Assembly: GCA_041397765.1 (NCBI GenBank)
Contig: JAWKWA010000002.1
Span: 1-64,000, forward strand
Source of the DNA: JAWKWA01 sp041397765
Lineage (GTDB): Bacteria; Pseudomonadota; Alphaproteobacteria; Rhizobiales; Hyphomicrobiaceae
Length of the DNA: 64,000 bases
Direction: 5' to 3'
Under the pieces are notes generated by a model, which was not told the DNA's origin, did not search any database, and saw only the letters and a program-made list of their open reading frames with translations. Within the stretch, counting starts at the first letter, position 1, and each line of letters opens with the position of its first letter. Position numbers and translations under genes: made by a program. Shown piece after piece: positions 53,997 through 62,151 of the stretch.

Positions 53997-54803
53997 ATGA
54001 CACGTCACCTGAAGGACGCCCATTGGCTGCTGTTCTTCCTCGCCATCCTTGCGGGATGGGCCGGGCTGCTGCTGCATGGTGCCAGTCAGAGCCTGCCGCC
54101 GGCGCCGCTCGGCGCCTATCTCGGCTGGTTCGACTGGACGGGCGAGGGATCACTGTGGCGGAGCCTCTGCAGCGCCAGCGCCGCCACGGCCGAGCCCATC
54201 TCGCTCATCGCCATGTGGGCGTTGATGTCGCTCGGCATGATGCTGCCGACGGCCTATCCGATGCTCGCCACGTTCAGCGAGCTGATGGCCGCACGCCCGA
54301 TGGGCGAGCGCTTCTGGAACTTCGCGATGCTGCTCGCCGGCTATGCCTCGGTCTGGCTCGGCTTCTCGGTGCCGGCGGGGCTGTTACAGCTCGGCCTGAC
54401 CCGCCAGGGCCTCGTCGGCGTCGACGGCACCAGCCTATCGGCCGCGCTCAGCGCGATCGTCCTGCTGGCGGCAGGGCTCTATCAGTTCTCAGCGATCAAG
54501 CACGCCTGCGTCTCCAAATGCCGCTCGCCGATGACGACGTTTCTCGCCGGCTGGCGCGACGGGGCGGCCGGAGCCTATCTGATGGGCATTCGCAACGGCA
54601 TCCATTGCCTGGGCTGCTGCGCGGCGCTCATGCTGCTCGCCTTCGTCGGCGGCACCATGAACCTCGCATTCATGGGGCTCGCCATGGTGCTGATGGCGGT
54701 CGAGAAACTGCCGGGACCGGGGCGCCACGTGACGCGACCGCTCGGCATCGCGCTGGTCGGCGCCGGGGCGGTGGTGGCGGCGAGCGCGCTCGGATTTGCA
54801 TGA
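53997..54803 (+). CDS. DUF2182 predicted metal-binding integral membrane protein
   Basis: The 268-residue product has about six membrane helices and no known function. Family features are MWALMSLGMMLPTAYPML, QFSAIKHACVSKCRSPM with a CxxxC pair, and GIRNGIHCLGCCAALMLLAF, which together could bind a metal. The start at ATG 53997 is a guess; an ATG 54 bases earlier is in frame. Its stop overlaps a 33-codon ORF that reaches into the DUF1326 gene, and DUF2182/DUF1326 pairs recur in Proteobacteria and Actinobacteria. Confidence 0.85.
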   Translation: MTRHLKDAHWLLFFLAILAGWAGLLLHGASQSLPPAPLGAYLGWFDWTGEGSLWRSLCSASAATAEPISLIAMWALMSLGMMLPTAYPMLATFSELMAARPMGERFWNFAMLLAGYASVWLGFSVPAGLLQLGLTRQGLVGVDGTSLSAALSAIVLLAAGLYQFSAIKHACVSKCRSPMTTFLAGWRDGAAGAYLMGIRNGIHCLGCCAALMLLAFVGGTMNLAFMGLAMVLMAVEKLPGPGRHVTRPLGIALVGAGAVVAASALGFA

Positions 54804-54901
54804 AACGACGAGACGGGGCGAGGCCGTGCCGCCGTTGCGGCGGCGGTCTGGCGATGAAGGCAACAACCGATCAGGAGAGGAGAGCGAAGGCATGGCGGTG
54901 A
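54800..54901 (+). CDS. 33-codon ORF bridging the DUF2182 and DUF1326 genes
   Basis: This small ORF starts in an ATGA overlap with the DUF2182 stop and ends 10 nt inside the DUF1326 gene. The predicted peptide is basic and contains CRRC near residue 10-13. It may be a real small protein, or only a means of carrying ribosomes to the DUF1326 start. No family is recognised. Confidence 0.35.
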   Translation: MKRRDGARPCRRCGGGLAMKATTDQERRAKAWR

Positions 54902-55554
54902 CCGAGAAGAGCAAGGCCCAGGGCAAGGGGGCCGCCAAGGCCGAGATCGAGCGCTGGTCGCTGCAGGGGGAGCTCATCCTCAACTGCAACTGCAACGTCT
55001 TCTGCCCCTGCGTGATCTCGCTCGGCAAGCACCCGCCGACCGAGGGACACTGCCAGGGTTGGGGCGGCATCCGCATCGACAAGGGCAGCTTCGGCAAGGT
55101 CAAGCTCGACGGCCTCAATGTCGCGCTGCTGCTCGACATTCCCGAGCGCATGGCGCGCGGCAATTGGGGCGTCGCGCTCTATATCGACGAGCGGGCGAGC
55201 GATGCGCAATACGCGGCGCTGGTCGCCATCCTGTCGGGCAAGGCGCGCGGTTCGACGGGCCTGTTCTCGATCCTGGTCGGTCGCTATTTCGGCGACGAGC
55301 GCGCGCCGATCACCTACGAGACGGAGGGCGAGAAGCGGCGGCTGACGGTCGGCCGCAAGATCGTCGGCGAGGTGCAGCCGATCCAGGGCGCCAAGGACGG
55401 CGAGCCGGTGCAGATCGTCAACACCCAATACTGGATGGGTTCGGTCGTCACGGTGGCGGAGGCGACGCAGTCACGCGTGCGGGCGTTCGGCCATGTCTGG
55501 GACTTCGCCGGCCGCAGCGCCGAGATCGTCCAGCTCGACTGGAAGGGACCTTGA
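54892..55554 (+). CDS. DUF1326 protein with CNCNVFCPC motif
   Basis: The 220-residue soluble product carries LNCNCNVFCPC (about 30-40) near the N-terminus, a Cys cluster able to bind metal. GHCQGWGGIRIDKG and the beta-rich core GSTGLFSILVGRYFGDERAPI follow. DUF1326 has no established function but is commonly found next to DUF2182, as here. A strong GGAGAGGAGAG precedes ATG 54892. The dmdA-dmdB-acuI cluster follows 93 bp downstream in the same direction. Confidence 0.88.
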   Translation: MAVTEKSKAQGKGAAKAEIERWSLQGELILNCNCNVFCPCVISLGKHPPTEGHCQGWGGIRIDKGSFGKVKLDGLNVALLLDIPERMARGNWGVALYIDERASDAQYAALVAILSGKARGSTGLFSILVGRYFGDERAPITYETEGEKRRLTVGRKIVGEVQPIQGAKDGEPVQIVNTQYWMGSVVTVAEATQSRVRAFGHVWDFAGRSAEIVQLDWKGP

Positions 55555-55647
55555 GAAGTCGAGACGCCGTCGCCGCAACCGGTCGCTCCCGCGCGGCGTG
55601 ACCGGCCAGTTTTCTTGCCATCCCCAGTCCTGCCGGTACTGATCGAC

Positions 55648-56850
55648 ATGTCGACACCCATACTCGCCGTCTCCCGGCGCACCCGGCGTACGCCCTTCAC
55701 CGAGCGGCTCGCCGCCCATGGCGTGAAGGGCTACACGGTCTACAACCACATGCTGCTGCCGACCGCCTTCCGCTCGCTCGAGGAGGACTATTGGCATCTG
55801 CGGCGCCACGTGCAGGTCTGGGACGTGTTCTGCGAGCGTCAGGTCGAGCTGAAGGGCCCAGACGCCTTCCGCCTCACGCAGATGATGACGCCGCGCGATC
55901 TGTCGCGGATCGAGATCGGGCAATGCGTCTATGCGCCGATCATCGACGAGGCGGCCGGCATGATCAACGATCCGGTGGTGATCCGGCTCGGCGAGGACCG
56001 GTTCTGGCTGTCGATCGCCGATTCCGACGTGGTGCTATGGGCGGGCGGTCTTGCCCATGGCCTCGATCTCGATGTCGAAGTGTTCGAGCCGGACGCTGGA
56101 CCGCTCGCGGTGCAGGGGCCGCGCGCCGACGATCTGATGGCGCTGGTTTTCGGCGATGAGGTGCGACGCATCCGCTTCTTCCGCTCGGCGATGCTGTCAT
56201 TCATGGGCCATCCGCTGCTCGTCGCGCGCTCGGGCTGGAGCAAGCAGGGCGGGTTCGAGATCTATGTCGACGACTGGGAGGTCGGGCGCGCGCTCTACGA
56301 CCGGCTTTTCGCGGTCGGCGAGGTGCTCGATGTGGGGCCGGGCTGCCCGAATCTCATCGAGCGGATCGAGGGCGGGCTGCTCTCCTACGGCAACGACATG
56401 ACCCGCGCGAACAATCCGCTCGAATGCGGGCTCGAGCGCTATTGCTCGCCGGACAGCCGGCACGAGCATATCGGCCGTGCGGCGCTCGATCGCATCAGGG
56501 CGAACGGGCCGGCGCGCATGGTGCGCGGCGTGCGCCTCGAGGGCGCGGCGCTGGCGGGGCCGATCGAACCCTGGCCGGTTCGCAAACGTCGCGGTCGGGC
56601 GCAGGTCGGAGCGGTGTCTTCGGCGACCTGGTCGCCACGCTTTTCGGGCATCGTCGGCTTTGCCATGATGGAGGCGAGCGCATCCATGATCGGCACCTCG
56701 ATCGAGGTCGAGACGCCGGAGGGGATGCGCTCCGGCGTCGTGGTGGCGCTGCCTTTCGAGGAGGCGCCGGGCGATGCGAAACCCGCCGCGCCCCGATCGG
56801 CGGCAAAGACGGCCAAGGCCGGCCGCCCGGCGGCGCGCAAGAAGAGCTGA
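55648..56850 (+). CDS. dmdA: dimethylsulfoniopropionate demethylase DmdA
   Basis: DmdA transfers a methyl group from DMSP to tetrahydrofolate, giving methylmercaptopropionate, the first step of the demethylation pathway. The 400-residue GcvT-fold protein has the DmdA-specific start RRTPFTERLAAHGVKGYTVY, then HVQVWDVFCERQVELKGPDA, LAVQGPRADDLM, VARSGWSKQGGFEIY, and LSYGNDMTRANNPLECGLERY, closer to DmdA than to GcvT. The last 30 residues are an unusual Ala/Lys/Pro-rich tail. Two genes of the same pathway follow, supporting the call over other aminomethyltransferase-like proteins. Confidence 0.85.
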   Translation: MSTPILAVSRRTRRTPFTERLAAHGVKGYTVYNHMLLPTAFRSLEEDYWHLRRHVQVWDVFCERQVELKGPDAFRLTQMMTPRDLSRIEIGQCVYAPIIDEAAGMINDPVVIRLGEDRFWLSIADSDVVLWAGGLAHGLDLDVEVFEPDAGPLAVQGPRADDLMALVFGDEVRRIRFFRSAMLSFMGHPLLVARSGWSKQGGFEIYVDDWEVGRALYDRLFAVGEVLDVGPGCPNLIERIEGGLLSYGNDMTRANNPLECGLERYCSPDSRHEHIGRAALDRIRANGPARMVRGVRLEGAALAGPIEPWPVRKRRGRAQVGAVSSATWSPRFSGIVGFAMMEASASMIGTSIEVETPEGMRSGVVVALPFEEAPGDAKPAAPRSAAKTAKAGRPAARKKS

Positions 56851-56920
56851 GGGAAGTTCCGCCAAGTCCGCCCGGCTCATGCCGGCGGCGCGAGCGCCCA
56901 CAAGAAGACGGTGACGACAC

Positions 56921-58561
56921 ATGTCCGCCAATGACGCCGGCATCGGCCTCGATCGCAGTCCCGCGAACTACGTGCCGCTGACGCCGCTCTCCTTCCTCAC
57001 TCGCACGAAGGACGTGTTCCCCGACCGTACGGCGGTCGTCTACGGCGCGCGGCGCTACAGTTGGGCGCAGGTCTATGAGCGGGCGGTGCGGCTCGCGACG
57101 GGGCTGAAGCGGCTCGGCATCGGCCGGGGCGCGACGGTTGCGGTCATCGCCGCCAACACGCCGGAGATGGTTGATGCCCATCTCGGCATCCCGATGAGCG
57201 GCGCCGTGCTCAACACCATCAACACGCGTCTCGACGCCGAGACCATCGCCTACATCCTCGAGCATGGCGATGCGGAGGTGCTGATCACCGACACGCAGTT
57301 CTCGCCGGTCGTGAAGGAGGCACTGGCGCGCACCGGGCGGAGCGGCATCCGCGTCGTCGACATCGTCGATCCGGCGGCGTTGCTGAAGGCGGGCGAGGGC
57401 GAGCGGCTCGGCGCGACGACCTATGACGAGCTCCTGGCATCGGGCGATCCCGACGGCCAATGGCAGATGCCGGACGACGAATGGCAGGCACTGGCGCTCA
57501 ACTATACGTCGGGGACCAGCGGGCGACCGAAGGGTGTCGTCTACCACCACCGCGGCTCCTATCTGATGACGAGCGGCACCGTGATCGGCTGGAGCCTACC
57601 GGCGCATCCGGTCTATCTCTACACCGTGCCGATGTTCCATTGTAACGGCTGGGGCCATTGCTGGACCATGACGGCGGTCGCCGGCACGATCGTATGCTGC
57701 CGCTACGTCTCGGCGAAGGCCATCTTCGATGCGATCGCCGAGGAAGGCATCACGCATTTCGGTGGCGCGCCGATCGTGCTCGGCATGATCGTCAATTCAC
57801 CTGCGAGCGACCGCCGACCGCTGCCGCGCAACGTTCAGGTGATGACGGCAGGTGCCCCGCCGCCGAGCGCCGTGCTCGGGGCGATGAAGGCGCTGGGCTT
57901 CTCGGTCATGCAGGTCTACGGGCTGACCGAGACCTATGGCCATGTCTCGCACTGCGCCTGGCACGAGGAATGGGACGCACTCCCCGACGAGACGCAGGCC
58001 GAGATCAAGGCGCGCCAAGGCGTGCGCATGCCGCATACGGAGGAGATCGCGGTCATCGACGTGGCGAGCGGCGAGCCGGTTGCGCGCGACGCGACGGCGA
58101 TGGGTGAGATCGTCATTCGCGGCAATACGGTGATGAAAGGCTACTACAAGGACAAGGCGGCGACCGAGGCGGCATTCAAGGGCGGCTGGTTCCATTCGGG
58201 CGATCTCGCCGTCGTGCATCCCGACGGCTATGTGGAGATCAAGGACCGGCTGAAGGACGTCATCATCTCGGGCGGCGAGAACATCTCCTCGGTCGAGATC
58301 GAGAGCGTGCTCTACAAGCACGAGGCGGTGGCGGCCGCGGCCGTGGTCGCAAGGCCCGACGAGAAGTGGGGCGAGACGCCTTGCGCCTTCGTCGAGCTGA
58401 AAGCGGGCCGGACGGCGAGCGAGGAGGAGATCCTTGCCTTCTGCCGTCGCCATCTCGCCGGCTTCAAGACGCCGAAGCGCATCGTGTTCGGCGAGTTGCC
58501 GAAGACCTCGACCGGCAAGATCCAGAAGTTCGTGTTGCGCCAGACGGCAAGATCGCTCTGA
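56921..58561 (+). CDS. dmdB: acyl-CoA synthetase, probable methylmercaptopropionate-CoA ligase DmdB
   Basis: The 546-residue product is an ANL-superfamily acyl-CoA ligase with the AMP-binding loop YTSGTSGRPKGV, YGLTETYGH, and the C-terminal GWFHSGDLAVVHPDGYVEIKDR and PKTSTGKIQKF with the catalytic Lys. DmdB activates methylmercaptopropionate with CoA in the step after DmdA. The assignment comes from position between dmdA and acuI and the medium-chain-ligase type; other short-chain acids remain possible substrates. It starts 70 bp after dmdA. Confidence 0.75.
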   Translation: MSANDAGIGLDRSPANYVPLTPLSFLTRTKDVFPDRTAVVYGARRYSWAQVYERAVRLATGLKRLGIGRGATVAVIAANTPEMVDAHLGIPMSGAVLNTINTRLDAETIAYILEHGDAEVLITDTQFSPVVKEALARTGRSGIRVVDIVDPAALLKAGEGERLGATTYDELLASGDPDGQWQMPDDEWQALALNYTSGTSGRPKGVVYHHRGSYLMTSGTVIGWSLPAHPVYLYTVPMFHCNGWGHCWTMTAVAGTIVCCRYVSAKAIFDAIAEEGITHFGGAPIVLGMIVNSPASDRRPLPRNVQVMTAGAPPPSAVLGAMKALGFSVMQVYGLTETYGHVSHCAWHEEWDALPDETQAEIKARQGVRMPHTEEIAVIDVASGEPVARDATAMGEIVIRGNTVMKGYYKDKAATEAAFKGGWFHSGDLAVVHPDGYVEIKDRLKDVIISGGENISSVEIESVLYKHEAVAAAAVVARPDEKWGETPCAFVELKAGRTASEEEILAFCRRHLAGFKTPKRIVFGELPKTSTGKIQKFVLRQTARSL

Positions 58562-58655
58562 CGGCGCGGCCGGATCCGACGACGACGCGACGGCGCCGGC
58601 CTCGAGGGGCCAACAGGTGCCGCACGCCACCTATCGAAATCAGGAGACAATCATC

Positions 58656-59642
58656 ATGAGCTTCCGCGCACTCGTCGTCTCGAAGGCCGAGGACGGCACC
58701 ATCTCGCAAGCGGTCGAGACGCTCGACGACGCTCGCCTTCCTGAGGGAAACGTCACGGTGAAGGTCGAGCATTCGACGCTCAACTACAAGGACGGGCTCT
58801 GCATCACCGGAGCCGGCGGCCTCGTGCGCAATTTCCCGCATGTGCCGGGCATCGATCTCGCCGGCACCGTCGAGGCCTCCTCCGACGCGCGCTACAAGGC
58901 CGGCGACAAGGTCGTGCTGACCGGCTGGCGGGTGGGCGAGGTGTGGTGGGGCGGCTATGCCGAGCGCGCGAAGGTGAAGGGCGACTGGCTGGTGCCGTTG
59001 CCCAAGGGCCTCTCGACGCGCCAGGCGATGGCGGTCGGCACCGCCGGATTCACCGCCATGCTCGCCGTGATGGCCCTCGAGCAGCACGAGCTGAAGCCCG
59101 GCCATGGCGAGGTGCTGGTGACGGGCGCGGCGGGTGGTGTCGGCTCGGTTGCGACCGCCATTCTTGCGAAGCTCGGCCACGAGGTCGCGGCGGTGACCGG
59201 CCGGCCTGAGACCGAGGATTATCTGAAGGCGCTCGGTGCGACGCGCATCGTGGCACGGGCCGAGCTCGCCGAGACGACGAAAAAGCCGCTCGAGGCAGAG
59301 ACCTGGGCGGGTTGCGTCGATGCGGTCGGCGGCGCCATGCTGGCGCGCGTGCTCGGGCAGATGAAGTATGGCGCGTCGGTCGCGGCGGTCGGCCTTGCGG
59401 GCGGCGCGGCGCTGCCGGCGACGGTGATCCCGTTCCTGTTGCGCGGCGTCAACCTGCTTGGAATCGACTCGGTGATGCGGCCCTATGACGACCGCGTGAC
59501 GGCCTGGGAGCGCCTCGCGCGCGATCTGCCGATCGACAGGCTGGAAGCGATGATCGAGCCGGCAAAGCTCGAGGATCTGCCGAAGCTCGGCCGGGCGATC
59601 CTGAAGGGCCAGGTGAAGGGCCGCGTCGTCGTCGATCTTTGA
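58656..59642 (+). CDS. acuI: acrylyl-CoA reductase AcuI (YhdH family)
   Basis: AcuI reduces acrylyl-CoA to propionyl-CoA with NADPH, removing a toxic electrophile made from DMSP. The 328-residue zinc-free medium-chain reductase has STLNYKDGLCITGAGGLVRNFPHVPGIDLAGTV, VLTGWRVGEVWWGGYAERA, the nucleotide motif TGAAGGVGSVA, and LLGIDSVMRPYDDR, very like E. coli YhdH and marine AcuI. CAGGAGA precedes the ATG. dmdA and acuI are co-transcribed in marine roseobacters, so the gene order here supports a DMSP role. Confidence 0.9.
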   Translation: MSFRALVVSKAEDGTISQAVETLDDARLPEGNVTVKVEHSTLNYKDGLCITGAGGLVRNFPHVPGIDLAGTVEASSDARYKAGDKVVLTGWRVGEVWWGGYAERAKVKGDWLVPLPKGLSTRQAMAVGTAGFTAMLAVMALEQHELKPGHGEVLVTGAAGGVGSVATAILAKLGHEVAAVTGRPETEDYLKALGATRIVARAELAETTKKPLEAETWAGCVDAVGGAMLARVLGQMKYGASVAAVGLAGGAALPATVIPFLLRGVNLLGIDSVMRPYDDRVTAWERLARDLPIDRLEAMIEPAKLEDLPKLGRAILKGQVKGRVVVDL

Positions 59643-59664
59643 TGGCCATCCTGGGCGCGCGGCA

Positions 59665-59693
59665 CGCCGATCCCGGCGCCGCCGGGATCGGCG
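59665..59693. terminator. perfect 12-bp-stem hairpin between convergent acuI and rlmL-like genes
   Basis: CGCCGATCCCGG (59665-59676) and CCGGGATCGGCG (59682-59693) are exact inverted repeats with a 5-nt loop. It fills the 54-bp gap between two convergent genes. There is no T-tract, so it may act as a two-way block to exonuclease or transcription. Confidence 0.55.
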
Positions 59694-59696
59694 ATG

Positions 59697-60812
59697 TCAG
59701 GCGAGCGGAGCGGTACGGTAGAGCGTGACGCGAAGGCCGCCATGGGGCACGGGCGCGGTGGTCGGCAGGAAGGGCAGGCCCGTCGCCTCAGCGAGCGTCG
59801 GCTCGCTGGTGACGAGGCCGACCCGCCAGCCCGCGAAGCGGGTGCGCAGCACCTGGCCGAGGCTGCCGTAGAGCGGGATCAGATCCTTGTCGCCGCCGAT
59901 GCGCTCGCCATAGGGCGGGTTGACGACGACGAGGCCGGGCGGTCCCTCGGGCGGTGCGGCCTCGCTGATCGCCGCGCGGCGGAAGGCGGTGCCATCGGCG
60001 ACACCGGCCCGGGCGGCGTTCTGCATTGCCGCGTCGATGGCGCCGGCATCACGGTCGAAGCCATGGCAGCGGGCGGCGGGCGGCCGCGCGCTTTTCACCT
60101 CGCGCATGCGTTGCCAGGCCCCGGCGTCGAAACCGGCGAAATGCTCGAAGGCGAAATGACGGGCGCGGCCTGGATTGAGCCGGCAGGCGATCTCGGCCGC
60201 CTCGATAACGAAAGTGCCGGCGCCGCACATCGGATCGACGACCGGCTCGGTGCCGGTGAAACCGCATTGCATGAGGAACAGCGCCGCCATGGTCTCGCGG
60301 ATCGGCGCCTTGCCCACCGCCTCCTTGTAGCCGCGCTTGTGCAGAAGCTCGCCGGAGCTGTCGAGAGAGAGCTCGCAGGCATCGTCCTCGATGCGCGCGC
60401 GAACGACGATGGCCGCATCCGCCGACATCCGGGCGCCGAGCGTCTCGCGGATCGCATTGCCGACGCGCTCGGCGGCGGCGTCCGAATGGTAGATGCGCGA
60501 CCGGCGGCAGGTTGCCTCGACACGGAACGGACGATCCGGGCGCAGCAGATCCTTCCAGCCCACACCCCGGGCGCGCTTCTCGAGCTCCTCGAGCCGTTCG
60601 GCCCGGAAGGAGGCGATCCGCGCCAGCACACGGCCGGCGCCGCGCACCCACAGATTGGCGCGCCAGACCTCCGGCCAGCCGCCACGGATCGTGACGCCGC
60701 CTGGAACTATGCGGGGCGAGTTGAAGCCCTTGCCGCGCACCTCGGCGAGCAGGACCGGCTCGAGCCCCGGGGGCGCGGACAGGAAGATCTCGAACCGGCC
60801 ATCGTCTCTCAT
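59697..60812 (-). CDS. THUMP-domain RNA methyltransferase (RlmL/RlmK-type)
   Basis: The 371-residue product has an N-terminal THUMP-like region (IFLSAPPGLEPVLLAEVRGKG) and a C-terminal SAM-dependent methyltransferase with VDPMCGAGTFVIEAAEIA and NPPYGERIG (near 299), the N6/N2-purine-type motif. It corresponds to the N-terminal part of RlmL (G2445 of 23S rRNA) without the RlmK domain, so the target may be the same or another rRNA base. It is divergent from xerC. Confidence 0.87.
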   Translation of the reverse strand: MRDDGRFEIFLSAPPGLEPVLLAEVRGKGFNSPRIVPGGVTIRGGWPEVWRANLWVRGAGRVLARIASFRAERLEELEKRARGVGWKDLLRPDRPFRVEATCRRSRIYHSDAAAERVGNAIRETLGARMSADAAIVVRARIEDDACELSLDSSGELLHKRGYKEAVGKAPIRETMAALFLMQCGFTGTEPVVDPMCGAGTFVIEAAEIACRLNPGRARHFAFEHFAGFDAGAWQRMREVKSARPPAARCHGFDRDAGAIDAAMQNAARAGVADGTAFRRAAISEAAPPEGPPGLVVVNPPYGERIGGDKDLIPLYGSLGQVLRTRFAGWRVGLVTSEPTLAEATGLPFLPTTAPVPHGGLRVTLYRTAPLA

Positions 60813-60941
60813 GCAGGTCTACGCGCTCCGCTCGTCGCTCTACAAATATCGTTGTCGATAGGGGGTAGCCGAGTTGCGGCCAGCCGTCACGGAGGGTCCG
60901 GTCGCATGATTTCGGCACCGCCCACAAGTCCGGCACAGCCG

Positions 60942-60956
60942 TTAACGTTTCGTTAA
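60942..60956. promoter_or_regulatory. CtrA box upstream of xerC
   Basis: TTAACGTTTCGTTAA is an exact TTAA-N7-TTAA and also a near-perfect palindrome. It lies 92 bp before the xerC ATG and 130 bp before the divergent rlmL-like ATG. Confidence 0.7.
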
Positions 60957-61048
60957 CCGGATCGGCGCGATGCTTCGCTCCGGCTGGAACATTTGACGAA
61001 CATCATGCCGCCCGGCGGGGCACCGGCGGCGCGCGGGAGACCTTCACG

Positions 61049-62023
61049 ATGGACGACCGGACGCCGGAAGATTTCGCTCGTGTGCTCGCCAGCGAGGGCG
61101 AGCTGCCGCTGTCGGGCGATCTGGAAGACGTGGCGCGAGGCTGGCTCGACCACCTGACGCACGATCGCGGCCTCGCCGACAAGACACGCGAGGCCTATGG
61201 CCGCGATCTCAGGCAGTTCCTCGGCTTCCTGACGCTGCATCTGGGCTATCCGCCAACGGTCGCCGATCTCGATCACCTGGAGCCGCGGGCCTTCCGCACA
61301 TTCATGGCGGCCCGCCGCAAGATGGGTACGGCAGCGCGCTCGCTGTCGCGGCAGATGACGGCGCTGAGGATGTTCTTCCGCTGGCTCGATTCCTCGCAGA
61401 TCAGCGCCAACCGCGCGGTCATGGCGGTGCAGCTTCCCAAGGTGCCGCACGCCATCCCCAAGCCGCTGACCGTCGACAAGGCGCTCGCGGTCGTCGCCGA
61501 TACGCCCGCGGGTGGGCTCGACTGGGTCGAGGCACGCGACGTCGCGGTCCTCATGCTGCTCTACGGGGCGGGGCTCAGGATCTCCGAGGCGCTGTCGCTC
61601 ACGGGGGCGGATGCGCCGGTCGGCAATCGCGACATGCTGCGCATCGCCGGCAAGGGCGGACGCGAGCGGCTGGTGCCGATCCTGCCGGCGGCGCGGCGTG
61701 CGATCATGCGCTATCTGGTGCTCTGCCCCTATCCGCTCGAGGGCGAGGCGCCGCTTTTTCTCGGCGAGAAGGGCGGGCCGCTGTCGCCGCGGATCGTGCA
61801 ATTGCTGATGGAGCGGCTCAGGGCGACGCTCGGCCTGCCCGATACCGCGACGCCGCACGCGCTGCGGCATTCCTTCGCCACCCATCTGCTCGGGGCCGGT
61901 GCCGATCTCAGGCAGATCCAGGAGCTGCTCGGTCACCGATCGCTGGCGACGACCCAGGCCTATACCGAGGTCGACCGCGAGCGTCTGCTCGCCATCTACG
62001 AGCGCGCCCATCCGCGCTCGTGA
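61049..62023 (+). CDS. xerC: tyrosine recombinase XerC
   Basis: XerC works with XerD at dif to resolve chromosome dimers at division. The 324-residue product has an N-terminal SAM-like core-binding domain and the catalytic set: Arg177 in GAGLRISE, Lys202 in GKGGRER, His270 and Arg273 in PHALRHSFATH, His296 in LLGHRSLATTQAYT, and Tyr305. The extra N-terminal 25 residues and the sequence favour XerC over XerD, though the two are hard to separate by eye. A CtrA box upstream suggests cell-cycle timing. Confidence 0.88.
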   Translation: MDDRTPEDFARVLASEGELPLSGDLEDVARGWLDHLTHDRGLADKTREAYGRDLRQFLGFLTLHLGYPPTVADLDHLEPRAFRTFMAARRKMGTAARSLSRQMTALRMFFRWLDSSQISANRAVMAVQLPKVPHAIPKPLTVDKALAVVADTPAGGLDWVEARDVAVLMLLYGAGLRISEALSLTGADAPVGNRDMLRIAGKGGRERLVPILPAARRAIMRYLVLCPYPLEGEAPLFLGEKGGPLSPRIVQLLMERLRATLGLPDTATPHALRHSFATHLLGAGADLRQIQELLGHRSLATTQAYTEVDRERLLAIYERAHPRS

Positions 62024-62151
62024 GCGGCATCTGGCAAGGCAGGCCGGCGCGGCGGCATGCCGGCCATGCGACGTGTCGCATAGGCGGTCGGGCCGCGGCT
62101 TGATAGGGGGAGGGGTTTCCGCGAGCTTCAGAGAGAGGCAGCAGGCGCTCC

